Shown here: piece by piece, positions 33,517 to 43,100 of the stretch
How the letters are laid out: each line of letters begins with the position of its first letter
Position numbering within the stretch: the stretch's first letter is position 1
Origin: Hyphomicrobiales bacterium
Lineage (GTDB): Bacteria > Pseudomonadota > Alphaproteobacteria > Rhizobiales > Phreatobacteraceae
Assembly: GCA_017304475.1 (NCBI GenBank)
Contig: JAFKKV010000024.1
Coordinates: forward strand, 62,001-126,000
Length of the DNA: 64,000 bases
Reading direction: 5' to 3'
Notes under the pieces: generated by a model
Databases searched by the model: none
The model's input: only the letters and a program-made list of their open reading frames with translations
Told to the model about the DNA's origin: nothing
Position numbers and translations under genes: made by a program

Positions 33517-34359
33517 TCATGCTGTCTTCAAGCGCTGCATTCCCTCAGCCAGCGTCCACAGCGCGCGGTTGAGGCTGACATTCTGGTCGATGCCATTGAT
33601 GGCGCGGGTCTGACTGCGGCGGATGCGCCCCTCGGCGTTGCGCTTGCGGCCATGCAATCCACCACGAATGACGTTTTCCTGAATGACGTTGAAGGTGGTC
33701 CAGAGGCTTTGCCCGACATCCTCGCGGCGGCGCGGCGCGATGATCTGGTCTGGACGGACGGGGCTTTCATCCTCGCCATAACGGGCAACAAGGCTCGCCT
33801 CAGCAAAGACGCGTTGCTCGTCCTGCGACAGGCGCGTTTCCTTCATCGTCTCGCTGGCGTCGATCAGGCGCGGGAAATCCTCGGCGACGGTGTAAACGCC
33901 TTCGATGATGTCATGCTGGATATTGCCCTTGTGCGGCACGCGGACTTCCTCGAACCGCTCGCCCGCAATCATGCTGTTGGCGCAGACGAATCTTAGTATG
34001 CCCGCGAACATCTGATAGGCGCTGGTCCCGTCATGGCTGTTGACGATGATGACTTCGGCGGCTTCTGGCTTGCCGATGCCGTCATCGCGGCGCAGGCGCA
34101 GCATGTGCTTGGCGTGGCCGTGCCGGCTCCCGTCGCGTGGCACGGACTGGACGGCGAAGAACGGAAACCATCCTTCGCGGCGCAATCCCTCCACGATGTC
34201 GATGGTGGGAACATAGATATAGCGTTCCGAACGGCTGTCATGCGCCTCGCGCGCGAAGATCGATGGGACGTGGCGGTAAAGCGCCTCGTTATCGAGCGGC
34301 TCGCGCCCGCTGATCTGGTGCGCGTTGCGGCCGAAACGGGTTGCAAGCTGGTGATACAT
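33517..34359 (-). CDS. DUF932 protein
   Basis: This 280-residue protein is of the DUF932 family found on plasmids, phages and integrative elements. Features include SRSERYIYVPTIDIVEGLRREGWFPFFAVQ, HAKHMLRLRRDDG, and a central EVIIVNSHDGTSAYQMFAGILRFVCANSM. The role is unknown. The start at 34359 follows AGGAGAAAG eight bases upstream. The mRNA begins in a long leader that is also found ahead of the ParB-like gene. A hairpin terminator follows the stop. Confidence 0.88.
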   Translation of the reverse strand: MYHQLATRFGRNAHQISGREPLDNEALYRHVPSIFAREAHDSRSERYIYVPTIDIVEGLRREGWFPFFAVQSVPRDGSRHGHAKHMLRLRRDDGIGKPEAAEVIIVNSHDGTSAYQMFAGILRFVCANSMIAGERFEEVRVPHKGNIQHDIIEGVYTVAEDFPRLIDASETMKETRLSQDEQRVFAEASLVARYGEDESPVRPDQIIAPRRREDVGQSLWTTFNVIQENVIRGGLHGRKRNAEGRIRRSQTRAINGIDQNVSLNRALWTLAEGMQRLKTA

Positions 34360-34557
34360 GGTCTTTCTCCTATGGGCTTGGGTTGGAGCGCAGCGACCGA
34401 AGCTGGGCGGAAGCTCACTCCGAAGTGCGCCGAGGGCTGGCCCTAAGCACGCGGCCTGGCGTGAGCGCCAGCGGGAGCCGGGCGAGAGACATCGATCAGG
34501 ATGTGCAAGCCTGAAAGCCGTGAACACGGACATCCTGATCACGGTATTTCCTGAAAG
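34360..34557 (-). repeat. Duplicated 5' leader, copy A
   Basis: About 195 bases directly upstream of the DUF932 start are nearly the same as the stretch upstream of the ParB-like gene (38907-39184). Shared parts are GGTCTTTCTCCTATGGGCTT (the ribosome-binding region), the block around CCGAAGCTGGGCGGAAG, and the distal motif. Copy A also contains an 11-bp stem, GATCAGGATGT (34494-34504) against ACATCCTGATC (34530-34540), enclosing CCGTG-TT-CACGG. Confidence 0.8.
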
Positions 34558-34578
34558 GCGTGCGGCCATGAGCATGAC

Positions 34579-34606
34579 GAAGCCCCGCTCGGGTGAGCGG
34601 GGCTTC
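34579..34606 (-). terminator. Terminator of the second DUF736 gene
   Basis: GAAGCCCCGCTC (34579-34590), loop GGGT, and GAGCGGGGCTTC (34595-34606) form a perfect 12-bp stem 14 bases beyond the DUF736 stop. There is no strong T-run on the minus strand, so it may be a factor-dependent terminator or simply an RNA 3' end hairpin. Confidence 0.7.
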
Positions 34607-34620
34607 TTGGGGTTCCGGCC

Positions 34621-34944
34621 TCAGTCGCCGCTGCGGCGGGACCAGATGAGGCTGTGGCCTTCGCCGTCCTCGGTCTCGACCAGGCTGGCGTAGATCGGCG
34701 CCGGGAAGCTCGGATCGTCCAGCTTGACCGAGAGATATTCGCGCTGCGTCTCGCGGGCAGTCTTCTTCCAGGCTGCGCCGAACTCGACGCTGTTGCCGGC
34801 GATGATGCGGAAGTCGGGGCCGCGCTCGCTCTCGCCCTCGGTGGGGACGAACTTGGCCTTGACGTTGAGGGTCAGGGTCTTGACCGAACCGGTGAAGCCG
34901 GCTGTGCCGTTGTCGTTCTTCGTGAAGGTGCCGATGGTCGCCAT
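34621..34944 (-). CDS. Second DUF736 protein
   Basis: This 107-residue DUF736 paralogue has [81 protein letters not shown]. It is closer to the commonly seen DUF736 form than the copy at 28639-28974. It is a single gene with its own hairpin terminator. The function is unknown; its high conservation in conjugative elements suggests a role in transfer or in the recipient. Confidence 0.9.
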   Translation of the reverse strand: MATIGTFTKNDNGTAGFTGSVKTLTLNVKAKFVPTEGESERGPDFRIIAGNSVEFGAAWKKTARETQREYLSVKLDDPSFPAPIYASLVETEDGEGHSLIWSRRSGD

Positions 34945-35722
34945 TGTCGTGTTCCTTTTTCGATCGGGCCGCGCCTATCGCGTCCTCGATGCGGGTCGTG
35001 CGACCGGGGACGATCGGCCCTGCACCCGGAGGGCGGAACGAAGTGGAAGACGGCCGGAGACGGCTTTTTTGCCTGGCGATGCAAAGCGCGCTCACGCGCG
35101 GCGGAAAAAAGCTGGTGACGGCCGTTGCGGGAAGACGATCGAGGCGATGCTTCAGCGTCGCCGGTCCTCGGTCAGACCCAAACCAATCGAGGACGCCTTT
35201 AGGGGCGGCTGACAGGAAAATCGGGAAGAACACGGCAACGGCGACGCCGGTGCATGCCCCAGACACGGCGCGGCTGAATCGAGACGCGTCATCGTCACCC
35301 TGATCCTCGATGCCAATGCAAGGAGACGATCTCTGCCGAGGCGAGACCGCGCGCGCCCTTCCGATCTTCGCTCGCCGCCGGCGGCGCCATGATTGGCGAA
35401 TCTGGAAGGGAGCCACCCGCCTGATGCCGAGCGCTTCTGCTGTCTGCTGAATGATCCGACATTCCCATGCGGCTCAACCCGCATTGTCGAGTACGATGAG
35501 GAAACGGCCCAACGCATGAGCCCGTTGCACGGTGATGCAAAGGCGAAACGCGAGATGCGCCGCCCCTGCGGGGCTTCGGAGAAATGGCGTAGCGCCTCTT
35601 TGCGTTAGCGGTCGAAGCCGAATGGCGGAAACGCGCCATGGGCGTGGTTCCGGCGCAGCCAAGAACGCGGCCCGAAGGGCAACGTCATCCGAGACAAAGG
35701 GACTGTCGAAGGTTCTCGGCTA
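34945..35722. other. Non-coding stretch, 778 bp
   Basis: I see no gene that can be supported here. A minus-strand frame near 35050-35300 contains a hydrophobic run (GVAVAVFFPIFLSAAPKGVLDWFG), but it has no good start and the other frames are equally open. The stretch near 34960-35050 should hold the promoter of the DUF736 gene. Base composition is as high in GC as the genes around it. Confidence 0.5.
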
Positions 35723-36211
35723 TCAAGGGGTGTAGAGTTCTCGAATGATATTCGTGACGATCTCAAACGGGATCAGAAACAACGGTGGATTGAGAACGGT
35801 GTCGCTGCCATGGGCAAACATATTGCGCATTCGGCTCAGATGCTCGATCTTCGAAAGGATCAGGTTCTGTTCCTTGGCCACCCGCAGCAGTTCGTCGAGC
35901 ATCGCCGGACGCGGCTTTCCGCTCTTATCGACCCTGCCGGCAAATTGATGCCCGATGCGCTCTCGCAGGGCCAATTCCAAACAGGGAAATGTCTGGCTGG
36001 CTGCCAAGGTCAGAAGATCATAGGAGAAATAGGCGTAGACATAGACGTGTCGAACCGCATTGTGCGCCCGTCGCACGCTTTCGGGCACGGCCTCCGGAAG
36101 CTCGAACGCGCACATGTCCTTGTGCAGGTCCAGAAGCGTGCTCCCTACAAATCCTGCGGTTCCGGCAAAATAGGGATCGGGATCAGTCAGGTTGAGCGCA
36201 CTCTTGAACAC
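35723..36211 (-). CDS. HEPN-like protein (possible RNase)
   Basis: This 162-residue protein is predicted to be all helical. It carries RMRNMFAHGSD near the C-terminus, with Arg129-Asn130-x3-His134 matching the R-[N/D/H]-x3-H signature of HEPN ribonucleases. No partner nucleotidyltransferase (MNT) or other antitoxin gene adjoins it, and the frame is alone between non-coding DNA and a membrane-protein gene. Lower GC than its neighbours (codons such as AAA, ATT, TTT) suggests separate acquisition. It could be an anti-phage or abortive-infection protein, or a non-catalytic HEPN protein. Family assignment rests on the motif and helix pattern. Confidence 0.6.
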   Translation of the reverse strand: MFKSALNLTDPDPYFAGTAGFVGSTLLDLHKDMCAFELPEAVPESVRRAHNAVRHVYVYAYFSYDLLTLAASQTFPCLELALRERIGHQFAGRVDKSGKPRPAMLDELLRVAKEQNLILSKIEHLSRMRNMFAHGSDTVLNPPLFLIPFEIVTNIIRELYTP

Positions 36212-36277
36212 GGCATCTCTCTATGGATTTCGAAAATAGTTGGAGCGCGAAGACAATAGAGCCAGTTGCCATGCAGT

Positions 36278-36700
36278 TCACGCGCTTTGATCGATCGATT
36301 GCACAGTTCCGAGAAGCCGCACCAGCGCCGACACGCCAACGAAGCCGCCGCCAAGGATGCAGAAGATTTGCCGCCAGACCTCGGACGGCACGGCCTCGCG
36401 CGTGATGCCGTGGACCAGCGCATAGCCAGCGACGGCGGCGGGCGCGGCGACGACGAGCGCCACCGCAAGGCGCAGGATCGGCGGGCGCACCGTGATGAAC
36501 AGCACGACCAGCAGCCCATAGGCGGCGACAGCGGCCACAAGTCCGACCAGTCCCGCGCCGATCAGGCCGGAGCCGGAGGCGTAGGCCAGACGCGCCGCTT
36601 CCACCGTGAGCAGGAAGGGCAACGCATAGACGGCGAGCGTGTAGGCCAGAACACAGAGGCCGACGATCAGCACGACCGCCATCACCATAAGCGTGATCAT
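36278..36700 (-). CDS. Hypothetical four-helix membrane protein
   Basis: This 140-residue protein is almost wholly membrane embedded: helices at about 5-30 (MVMAVVLIVGLCVLAYTLAVYAL), 45-70 (GLIGAGLVGLVAAVAAYGLLVVLF), 78-95 (LAVALVVAAPAAVAGYAL) and 113-130 (IFCILGGGFVGVSALVRLL). There is no signal for a transporter family. It lies 127 bases downstream of the ParB-like gene on the same strand and may be co-transcribed with it. Not recognised beyond this. Confidence 0.7.
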   Translation of the reverse strand: MITLMVMAVVLIVGLCVLAYTLAVYALPFLLTVEAARLAYASGSGLIGAGLVGLVAAVAAYGLLVVLFITVRPPILRLAVALVVAAPAAVAGYALVHGITREAVPSEVWRQIFCILGGGFVGVSALVRLLGTVQSIDQSA

Positions 36701-36833
36701 CGCAACATCCTCCTGATGCCGATGGCCGGGCGGTCATCGGTCGGTCGCGCGGGGCAATCCCCGCGCGACCACATTTTTTTTGGAAGTCGAGAGGCAGGAA
36801 GGCCGGAACCGCTGACGCGATCCCGGCCGGTCG

Positions 36834-38906
36834 TCACTCCGCCGCAACGGCGAAGGCTTCGGGCTCGCTGGCTTCGTGAGCGTCCTCGGCGTCAGCGCGC
36901 GGCGCGTCCGGCTGCTCGTCCGTCAACCATGCGGGCTGCACGGTCCGCATCAGCGGCGGAAGCCAGCCCGTTGCGGCAAGGAGCTGCTCGGCAGCTTCCG
37001 CCATCGGCTGCTTCTTCATGGCGGCGATGCGGTCCGCCGCCTCGTTGCTGACCGCTTCGCGCACGGCGGCGAGGATATGCGCCTTGGTGACGCGACCGAG
37101 ATAGGTCCGCACCGTGGGCGTCCAATGCGCCGTCATGTCGAGGGCTACCGCCGTCGCCAGACTGTCCGCCGTCTCATGGGCGCATGGCTTGCGCTCCCAT
37201 GGCTGCTTCACCGCGTTGACGGTGAGTGCGGCGCAATGCGCGAACAGCGCCATGACGCTGGCATGGTCGAGCGAGGCAATGAAGCCCCACAACTCCGCCA
37301 CGTCGCGCGGCATATCCGCCGCCCATGCCGCATGACGATCCGCCAGCGCCTTGCCCGCTGCCGTATCCTCGATGCCGTCCGCGTGTCCGCCAAGATGCGC
37401 GGAGGTCGGGCGGATTTCGAGGCAGGTGGCGTCCACGCCGCGATAGAAGGTCTGCGCGGCGAGCGCATGGGTGACGGCGAGCAGGGCCATGTCCGGCTGC
37501 TCGCCAAGCGCGAGGCGAAGGCCAAGCGTCCGGTGAGCGGTGAGGTCGCGGATGAGCAGATCGGAGAGCGGCTTGCCGTCTTCCTCCGCTTCCTCGTCTT
37601 CCGGCTCAAGGTCGGAACCAAGGTTCCCGCCCTCGTCGTGTCCGCTGTCCTCGATGATCTCGCCATCGCCGCTGACGCGAACGCCGTCATTGACGGTTTC
37701 GCTGGTGTCGACTTCCTCCGGCTTCTCGTCCTCGGCACGGATGAAGCCGCGTTCGATGCGGGTTTCTCCGTCATGGGAGAGCACGACGAAGACGCCGCTG
37801 CGCGCGATCTCTTGCGCGTCATAGACATGGCGCAGGGCGTCGATGCGCTCGATCTCGGCCTCAAGCTCTCCGAACTTCTGATCGACATCGTCAGGAAGTT
37901 CTTCGGCGCTCTCATATTCCGACGACAGCCGATCATATTCCTTCTGTGCGCCGTCGTAGGCGGCAGCGTCATCCTCGGAAAGCTGCACCGGCTGCGGATA
38001 GGTGCGGCGCAGGCCGTGAGCGTGGGGATAATCGATATGGACCGAAACCCACTTCCAGCCTTCCGCCTCCTGCACCTGCGATGCGATCCGCTCCAGCTTG
38101 TCGATGACAAGCCGGTCCAGCAGCGCGGCGTCTTCGTAGAAGCCGCCGCGATCCTCGGTGAACAGGTCGCGGATGATGTTGCCGCCTGCCTCGGCATAGG
38201 CTTGCGCACCGACAAAAATCGCGCGCCGATCCGTTGCCGCGACGTTGGTCTTGGTGAGGTCGCGGCGGATGATCCACGGCTCGCGGTTATGGGACAGGTT
38301 CTCGTAAACCTGCTCCTGCCGTGCGTGATCCTCGGTAATCGCGAAGGCCATCAACTGGTCCAAGGTCAAATCGCCGTCGCGATAGACCTGCATCAGCTTG
38401 GGGCTGACCGCGCCGAGACGAAGCCGCTGCTTCACCACATGCGCCGTGACGCCGAAGCGCGCGGCGATTTCCTCCGCGCCCCATCCGCGATTGTCCGCAA
38501 GCTCGCGGAATCGTTCGAACTGATCCGCAGGCGAGAGGTCTTCACGCGACACGTTTTCGTCAAGGCTGATCTCGGCCGGATCGTTTACTGTGTCGATCAC
38601 GCAGCGGATTGGTTCGGTCTTCTTGATCTCCTTGCGCTTCACGCGCAGCAACTGCGCCAGCCTGCGGCCTTCACCGATGGTGACGAGATAGAAGCCGGTC
38701 GGCTCGCCCTCTGCGTCACGCTCGGGCTCCACCACCAGATTTTGCAGGATGCCCTTGGCGGCGATGCTCGCGGCCTTCGCCTCGATGGACGCTTCGCTAT
38801 GCGGGGTCTTGCGGGCGTTCTTCGGGTGCTTCTTGAGCTTGTTGAGTGGGATGAAAACCGTCGCGCCATTGTCGATGACGGGAGCGGTGTTTGCGTTGGT
38901 GGTCAT
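36834..38906 (-). CDS. Large ParB-like partition/regulatory protein
   Basis: This 690-residue protein begins with a ParB nuclease-like domain (FIPLNKLKKHPKNARKTPHSEASIEAKAASIAAKGILQNLVVEP, then GEGRRLAQLL, residues about 15-110). An HTH follows (WGAEEIAARFGVTAHVVKQRLRLGAVS, about 145-172). The remainder is a long C-terminal part rich in acidic residues (EDEEAEEDGK). It is about twice the size of chromosomal ParB; this size is typical of the plasmid/element type. It probably binds DNA sites near its own gene. The start at 38906 follows AGGAGAAAG in a leader shared with the DUF932 gene. Confidence 0.9.
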   Translation of the reverse strand: MTTNANTAPVIDNGATVFIPLNKLKKHPKNARKTPHSEASIEAKAASIAAKGILQNLVVEPERDAEGEPTGFYLVTIGEGRRLAQLLRVKRKEIKKTEPIRCVIDTVNDPAEISLDENVSREDLSPADQFERFRELADNRGWGAEEIAARFGVTAHVVKQRLRLGAVSPKLMQVYRDGDLTLDQLMAFAITEDHARQEQVYENLSHNREPWIIRRDLTKTNVAATDRRAIFVGAQAYAEAGGNIIRDLFTEDRGGFYEDAALLDRLVIDKLERIASQVQEAEGWKWVSVHIDYPHAHGLRRTYPQPVQLSEDDAAAYDGAQKEYDRLSSEYESAEELPDDVDQKFGELEAEIERIDALRHVYDAQEIARSGVFVVLSHDGETRIERGFIRAEDEKPEEVDTSETVNDGVRVSGDGEIIEDSGHDEGGNLGSDLEPEDEEAEEDGKPLSDLLIRDLTAHRTLGLRLALGEQPDMALLAVTHALAAQTFYRGVDATCLEIRPTSAHLGGHADGIEDTAAGKALADRHAAWAADMPRDVAELWGFIASLDHASVMALFAHCAALTVNAVKQPWERKPCAHETADSLATAVALDMTAHWTPTVRTYLGRVTKAHILAAVREAVSNEAADRIAAMKKQPMAEAAEQLLAATGWLPPLMRTVQPAWLTDEQPDAPRADAEDAHEASEPEAFAVAAE

Positions 38907-39184
38907 GGTCTTTCTCCTATGGGCTTGGGTTGGAGCGCAGCGCTGCGCTGCAACCCTGGCCGTCGCCGAGACCGGGTGTGCAAACGGAGGGGTGGCTTCG
39001 CGGGGAACCGGCTGCAGGGAGCGCAGCGACCGAAGCTGGGCGGAAGCCCACTCCGAAGTGCGCCGAGGGCTGGCCCTAAGCCCGCTGCCCGGCGTGAGCG
39101 CCAGCGGGAGCCGGGCGAGAGACATCGAGCAGGAAGTGCAAAGCCTGAAAGTCGTGAACACGGATGTCCTGATCACCGCATTTC
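38907..39184 (-). repeat. Duplicated 5' leader, copy B
   Basis: This stretch matches copy A (34360-34557) over about 195 bases but has an extra block of about 80 bases near 38943-39020. The block is flanked by the direct repeat GGAGCGCAGCG. The distal motif is ACACGGATGTCCTGA (39158-39172), in which the central two bases of copy A's ACACGGACATCCTGA are flipped to their complement. The ParB-like gene starts immediately after. Confidence 0.78.
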
Positions 39185-39230
39185 CAGATGCAGCAAGAAG
39201 CACCGCGACGGTTGCTGTTCCAGTCACAAG

Positions 39231-39935
39231 TTACGAAAGTCCCTCCAGCACCAGACGAGCGACGGTCTGCGCGCGCGTCCTGGCGCCGAACTTACGGCGG
39301 GCCTGATCGATATGGGTCCTCACCGTGGTCTGGGACACGCCGAGCAGATCGGCGATCTCCCAATCGGTCTTTCCAGCCGCCACCCATCGGATGCATTCCA
39401 ATTCGCGATGGGTGAGCGCAGCCCGCGGATTGATGACCGGCGCTAGTCTGGTCAAGGCGCGGCATCGCTCATGCGTGAGGAAGGCAAGCTGGTGCAATTC
39501 GCCGCGCAGGGCGGGCGGCATGGGTCGCTCCTTGCCCGCCATGGCGACGAGCCCGAAATAGCCGCCCGGTCCGTGGATCGGAACCGACAGCCCGTCCGTC
39601 CAGCCCCATTCGCCAGCGGTGTCCCAAATATCCTGTTCGGCGCGCGACAAGGTGCGCACGGCCTTCGCCTCTAGCCAGGTAAAGGGCGCGATGCGCCGTC
39701 TGGCTTCGGCTACGGTGTAATCGGCGGCGAGGAAATTGCGCCTAACATAGAGCTCGATCCAGTCAGGCGGCCAGTCCTGGAAGAAGAAATGCGTCTCCGG
39801 TCCCATATCAGTCGGCAGGAAGGCGCCGCAAGCGCTGGCAGTATAGCCATGGACAGCGATCCGCTGCTTGAACAACGCCTTGACCGCATCGATCGTCGCG
39901 CAGGCCGCAAGCGCGCCGGCGAATTCATCGTCCAT
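39231..39935 (-). CDS. LuxR-family regulator, solo A
   Basis: This 234-residue quorum-sensing-type regulator has an N-terminal autoinducer-binding domain and a C-terminal GerE HTH (LTHRELECIRWVAAGKTDWEIADLLGVSQTTVRTHIDQARRKFG). It keeps the ligand-pocket pattern Trp59-x3-Tyr63-x8-Asp72 of acyl-homoserine-lactone receptors. No luxI-like synthase is in the window, so it is a solo that could sense signals from the host or neighbours. A close paralogue is at 45262-45966. The ATG at 39935 is chosen because both paralogues share it. It may link conjugation or cargo expression to population density. Confidence 0.9.
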   Translation of the reverse strand: MDDEFAGALAACATIDAVKALFKQRIAVHGYTASACGAFLPTDMGPETHFFFQDWPPDWIELYVRRNFLAADYTVAEARRRIAPFTWLEAKAVRTLSRAEQDIWDTAGEWGWTDGLSVPIHGPGGYFGLVAMAGKERPMPPALRGELHQLAFLTHERCRALTRLAPVINPRAALTHRELECIRWVAAGKTDWEIADLLGVSQTTVRTHIDQARRKFGARTRAQTVARLVLEGLS

Positions 39936-40195
39936 CGCTGAACCTATTCCTTTGAACCGGAACGTTGCGATCGCTGCCGAAGCATCGCGCGCAGGCGCCT
40001 TCACAAATGCTGCGCCGCTCGATGCTCACCCGCTGCGAACGATGCGGATGGCGTCGCCGCGCTTCAAAATGCGATCCTGAGCCCGACCTATCGCGGCGGG
40101 ATTGGACGATGCGCTGGTGAACTGGCGACTTCGCTGTTTCTTGACGCAATCGATTGTGTTCCTCAAGGCCGCAATCGTCCTCGCTGTATGATCGG

Positions 40196-43100
40196 TCAGA
40201 ACCTCACGCTGAGATTGGCGCGAACCGATTGATCACTGGCGCTGGGGGCGAACTGGCCGCTGTAGGATATGCCGAGGGTCGCGGCGGGTGTAAGGTTGAG
40301 ATCAAGCCCAGTCTCGATGATTGCGGCATCTCTTGCGATCGGCACACCGGCGACCGTGAAGGGGTTGCCAGCGGAGAAGGCTTGCATTGACAGAGGCGTG
40401 GTGTCGCCGAAGGCGTGCCGCCAGCCGAGCGAGCCGCGCGCGGTCAGGTTGATGTCGGCGAGAGCAAAGCCAGTCGAGGCCCTGAGGCCAAGCGTGGTGA
40501 ACGTCGTATCCATGGTCTGGCCGTTGGCGCGGAGCCCCGCCACGCCGCCCTGTTCGGCAAAGCCGCCGTTGTTGAGGTTTACATAAGCCAGATTAGCGAA
40601 GGGTTCGAACGAAGCGACAGGCGTGTCGATGCGGTAGCCGAGATCGCCGAAGGCCTGGAAGGTGCCGGCATCGTATTTGCCCTTCAGGCTATCCGCGAAG
40701 CCGGGGAAGATGGCGGAGCGGCTGGTCGAGATATCGTGCCATGTGTAGGTAAGGCCGGTGCGCAAACCAAGAGCCCCCCATTGCGTGCCGCCATAAAGGC
40801 CAAGGTGATAGTTGTCGCTCGATCCGGAAGACTGGCGGTCCCGAACATTGAAGCTGGTGCGGCTATAGCCGGCGATGAGGCCGAGCCGCCAGGTCTCGAA
40901 CACCGGTGTGTCGGCGCCGATCAGGAAACCGCCGGTCGAGCGCTCGAGGCGTGCGGCATTGCCGTCGCTGCTGGTGTGGCCCCAGGAGCCAAAGCCCTGG
41001 CCCCAGACGGCCAGGCGGTCGCCGGTGGGGGCGACAGCCTGTGGGCCGCCGGGACCATAGGCCATCACCGGTAGAGAGGATGCGGCAACATCCGCGAAGG
41101 CCGAGCGGATGCGGTCGGTCGCGGCATCACGCACGAAGCGGCTGTCCTCGATCAGCGCCGTCTTGGCGCTGGCATAGATCTCGCCCGAAACCGCATCGAA
41201 GGCGCGGCGGGCGGTAGGCGCGTCGAGTTGCAGGACGGCCGCATAGATCGGATGGCCCCAACCCAGCGATTCTACCCCACCGCCCGCGGCACGCTGATTG
41301 CGCGTGCCGCCGATCGTGGCGAAGTCGGTGCTGTTGCGGTTCAACGTCAGATAAACATTGCTCGGATCGTAAGTGAGGACCGGCGTCAGGAAGGCGAAGT
41401 TCGAGGTGGCGCCGGCAAAGTTGCCATTGCGCCCACCAGTGGCGGTGAGGATGGTGTAGGTGGTCGCCGGCGCATAGTTTCCGGCGCTGGCCAGCACCTT
41501 GACTGTCCCGCCCTGGATCATTGCTGTGCCCGTGGCGAGGATCTTGTCCGCTTGACCTGCTGCGTTGGCTTCAACCTCGTAAATCGAGCCAGGCGCGAAT
41601 GTGACATTCCCGGTGACGTTGAGTGTGCCAATCGAGTTGCCCGGCGCGATCGTACCGCCGGCGTTCACCGTGGTCGAGCCGACGGTGCCGCTACCGGCAA
41701 GTATGCCGCCCGAACTGACCGTGGTCAGCGCCGAAGTGGCGATGGAGCCATCGACCACGAGAGTGCCAGCGTTGATCGTCGTAGCGCCAGTGTAAAGATT
41801 GGTCCCGGTCAGACGGAAAACGCCCGTCCCCACCTTGGTCATGCTGCCGGAGCCGCCGATGGTACCCGATAACGTGGTCGAGGCGTTATCGGCTCCTGTC
41901 GTCAGAGTGCCGGCGCCTAACGTGACATTGCCGGCGCCAGCGAGCGAACCGATGGCCTGGTTGAAATTATTGAGATCGAGCGTTGCAGCGCCATTCACCG
42001 TATGGGCAGAATTAGCCGAGAAGGCGTTCGCATTCGCGGCCTGCAACACGCCGGCGGAAACCAGCGTCGCGCCACTATAGTTGATCGTGGAACTGAAACC
42101 ACTCCCTGAGGTTTGTAGCGTCAGAGTCCCGCTCCCGGTCTTGGTCAGTCCGCCGGTCCCGATGATCGAACCGAAATAAGTGCCATTCTGGTTATCGCCG
42201 CCGATCGTGAGCGTACCTGCGCCGAGATCTATGGTCGGAAGCGCCCCAGGGAGGAATGCGAAGGACGTGAAACTGTCGAGCGAGGCGATCGTCTGGTTGA
42301 AGCCGTTGAGCTTCAACGTGGTGTCTCCATTCAGTGTAAAGCGCGAATTAGGCGACAGCACGTTGGCGGCGCCCGTCTGCAGCATGAGCGTGAATGAGGG
42401 CCCCCCTGATGCCCCAAGTAAGAAGGTACCCCCCGTATACGTCGTCGCCCCGCTGAGTGTTAGATTTTGGCCTCCACCGAACATTACAAAGTTGCCCGAC
42501 CCTGAGATCGTGCCGGCGAACGTTCGCGGCGCGCTATCGCCGCCAAAGAGAGTAAAAGACGTGGACGGATTAGCATGGTTCACGATAGTACCCGCACCCG
42601 ACAGATTCGCGACGCTCGCGCCTCCAGCCGCAATGTTGACGGTGGTGCCAGGATTGGTCACTAGCAACGACCTTGGCGCAACCAAGGGATCGCCCGAAAC
42701 GAGCCCGCCGAAATTCACTGTCCCTGACGTAACGGTCGTATTGCCGAGATAGTCTCCTATAACGTTGCTGAGCGTGACGGCGCCTGTCGTTGCGACACTG
42801 AGACCGAAATTTCCGCCAATCGCAATCCCGTCGAGAGCGCTGTTCTTCAGATTGATGGAGACTGGAACGACGATCGCAGGCAGGGGGCTTGCGAGCGCAA
42901 TATTCCCGATCAGACCCGCCTGAAGCACAATGGTATTGCTGCCGGGCGTTGCATTGCTGTCGATGATCGCCTGACGCAGCGATCCGGCGCCAGAGTCGTT
43001 TGTGTTCGTGATCGTAAAATTCGCTGCTCGCGCAGGGTCCGCGCCCAAAGCCGCGCCGCATAGTGCGGTACTGATCAAAAAGCCTCGACGGAACAAAGTG

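Noticed and set aside
35050-35300. Possible small membrane protein on the minus strand
   Set aside because: A hydrophobic run exists, but there is no convincing start, stop or ribosome-binding site, and competing frames are equally open.
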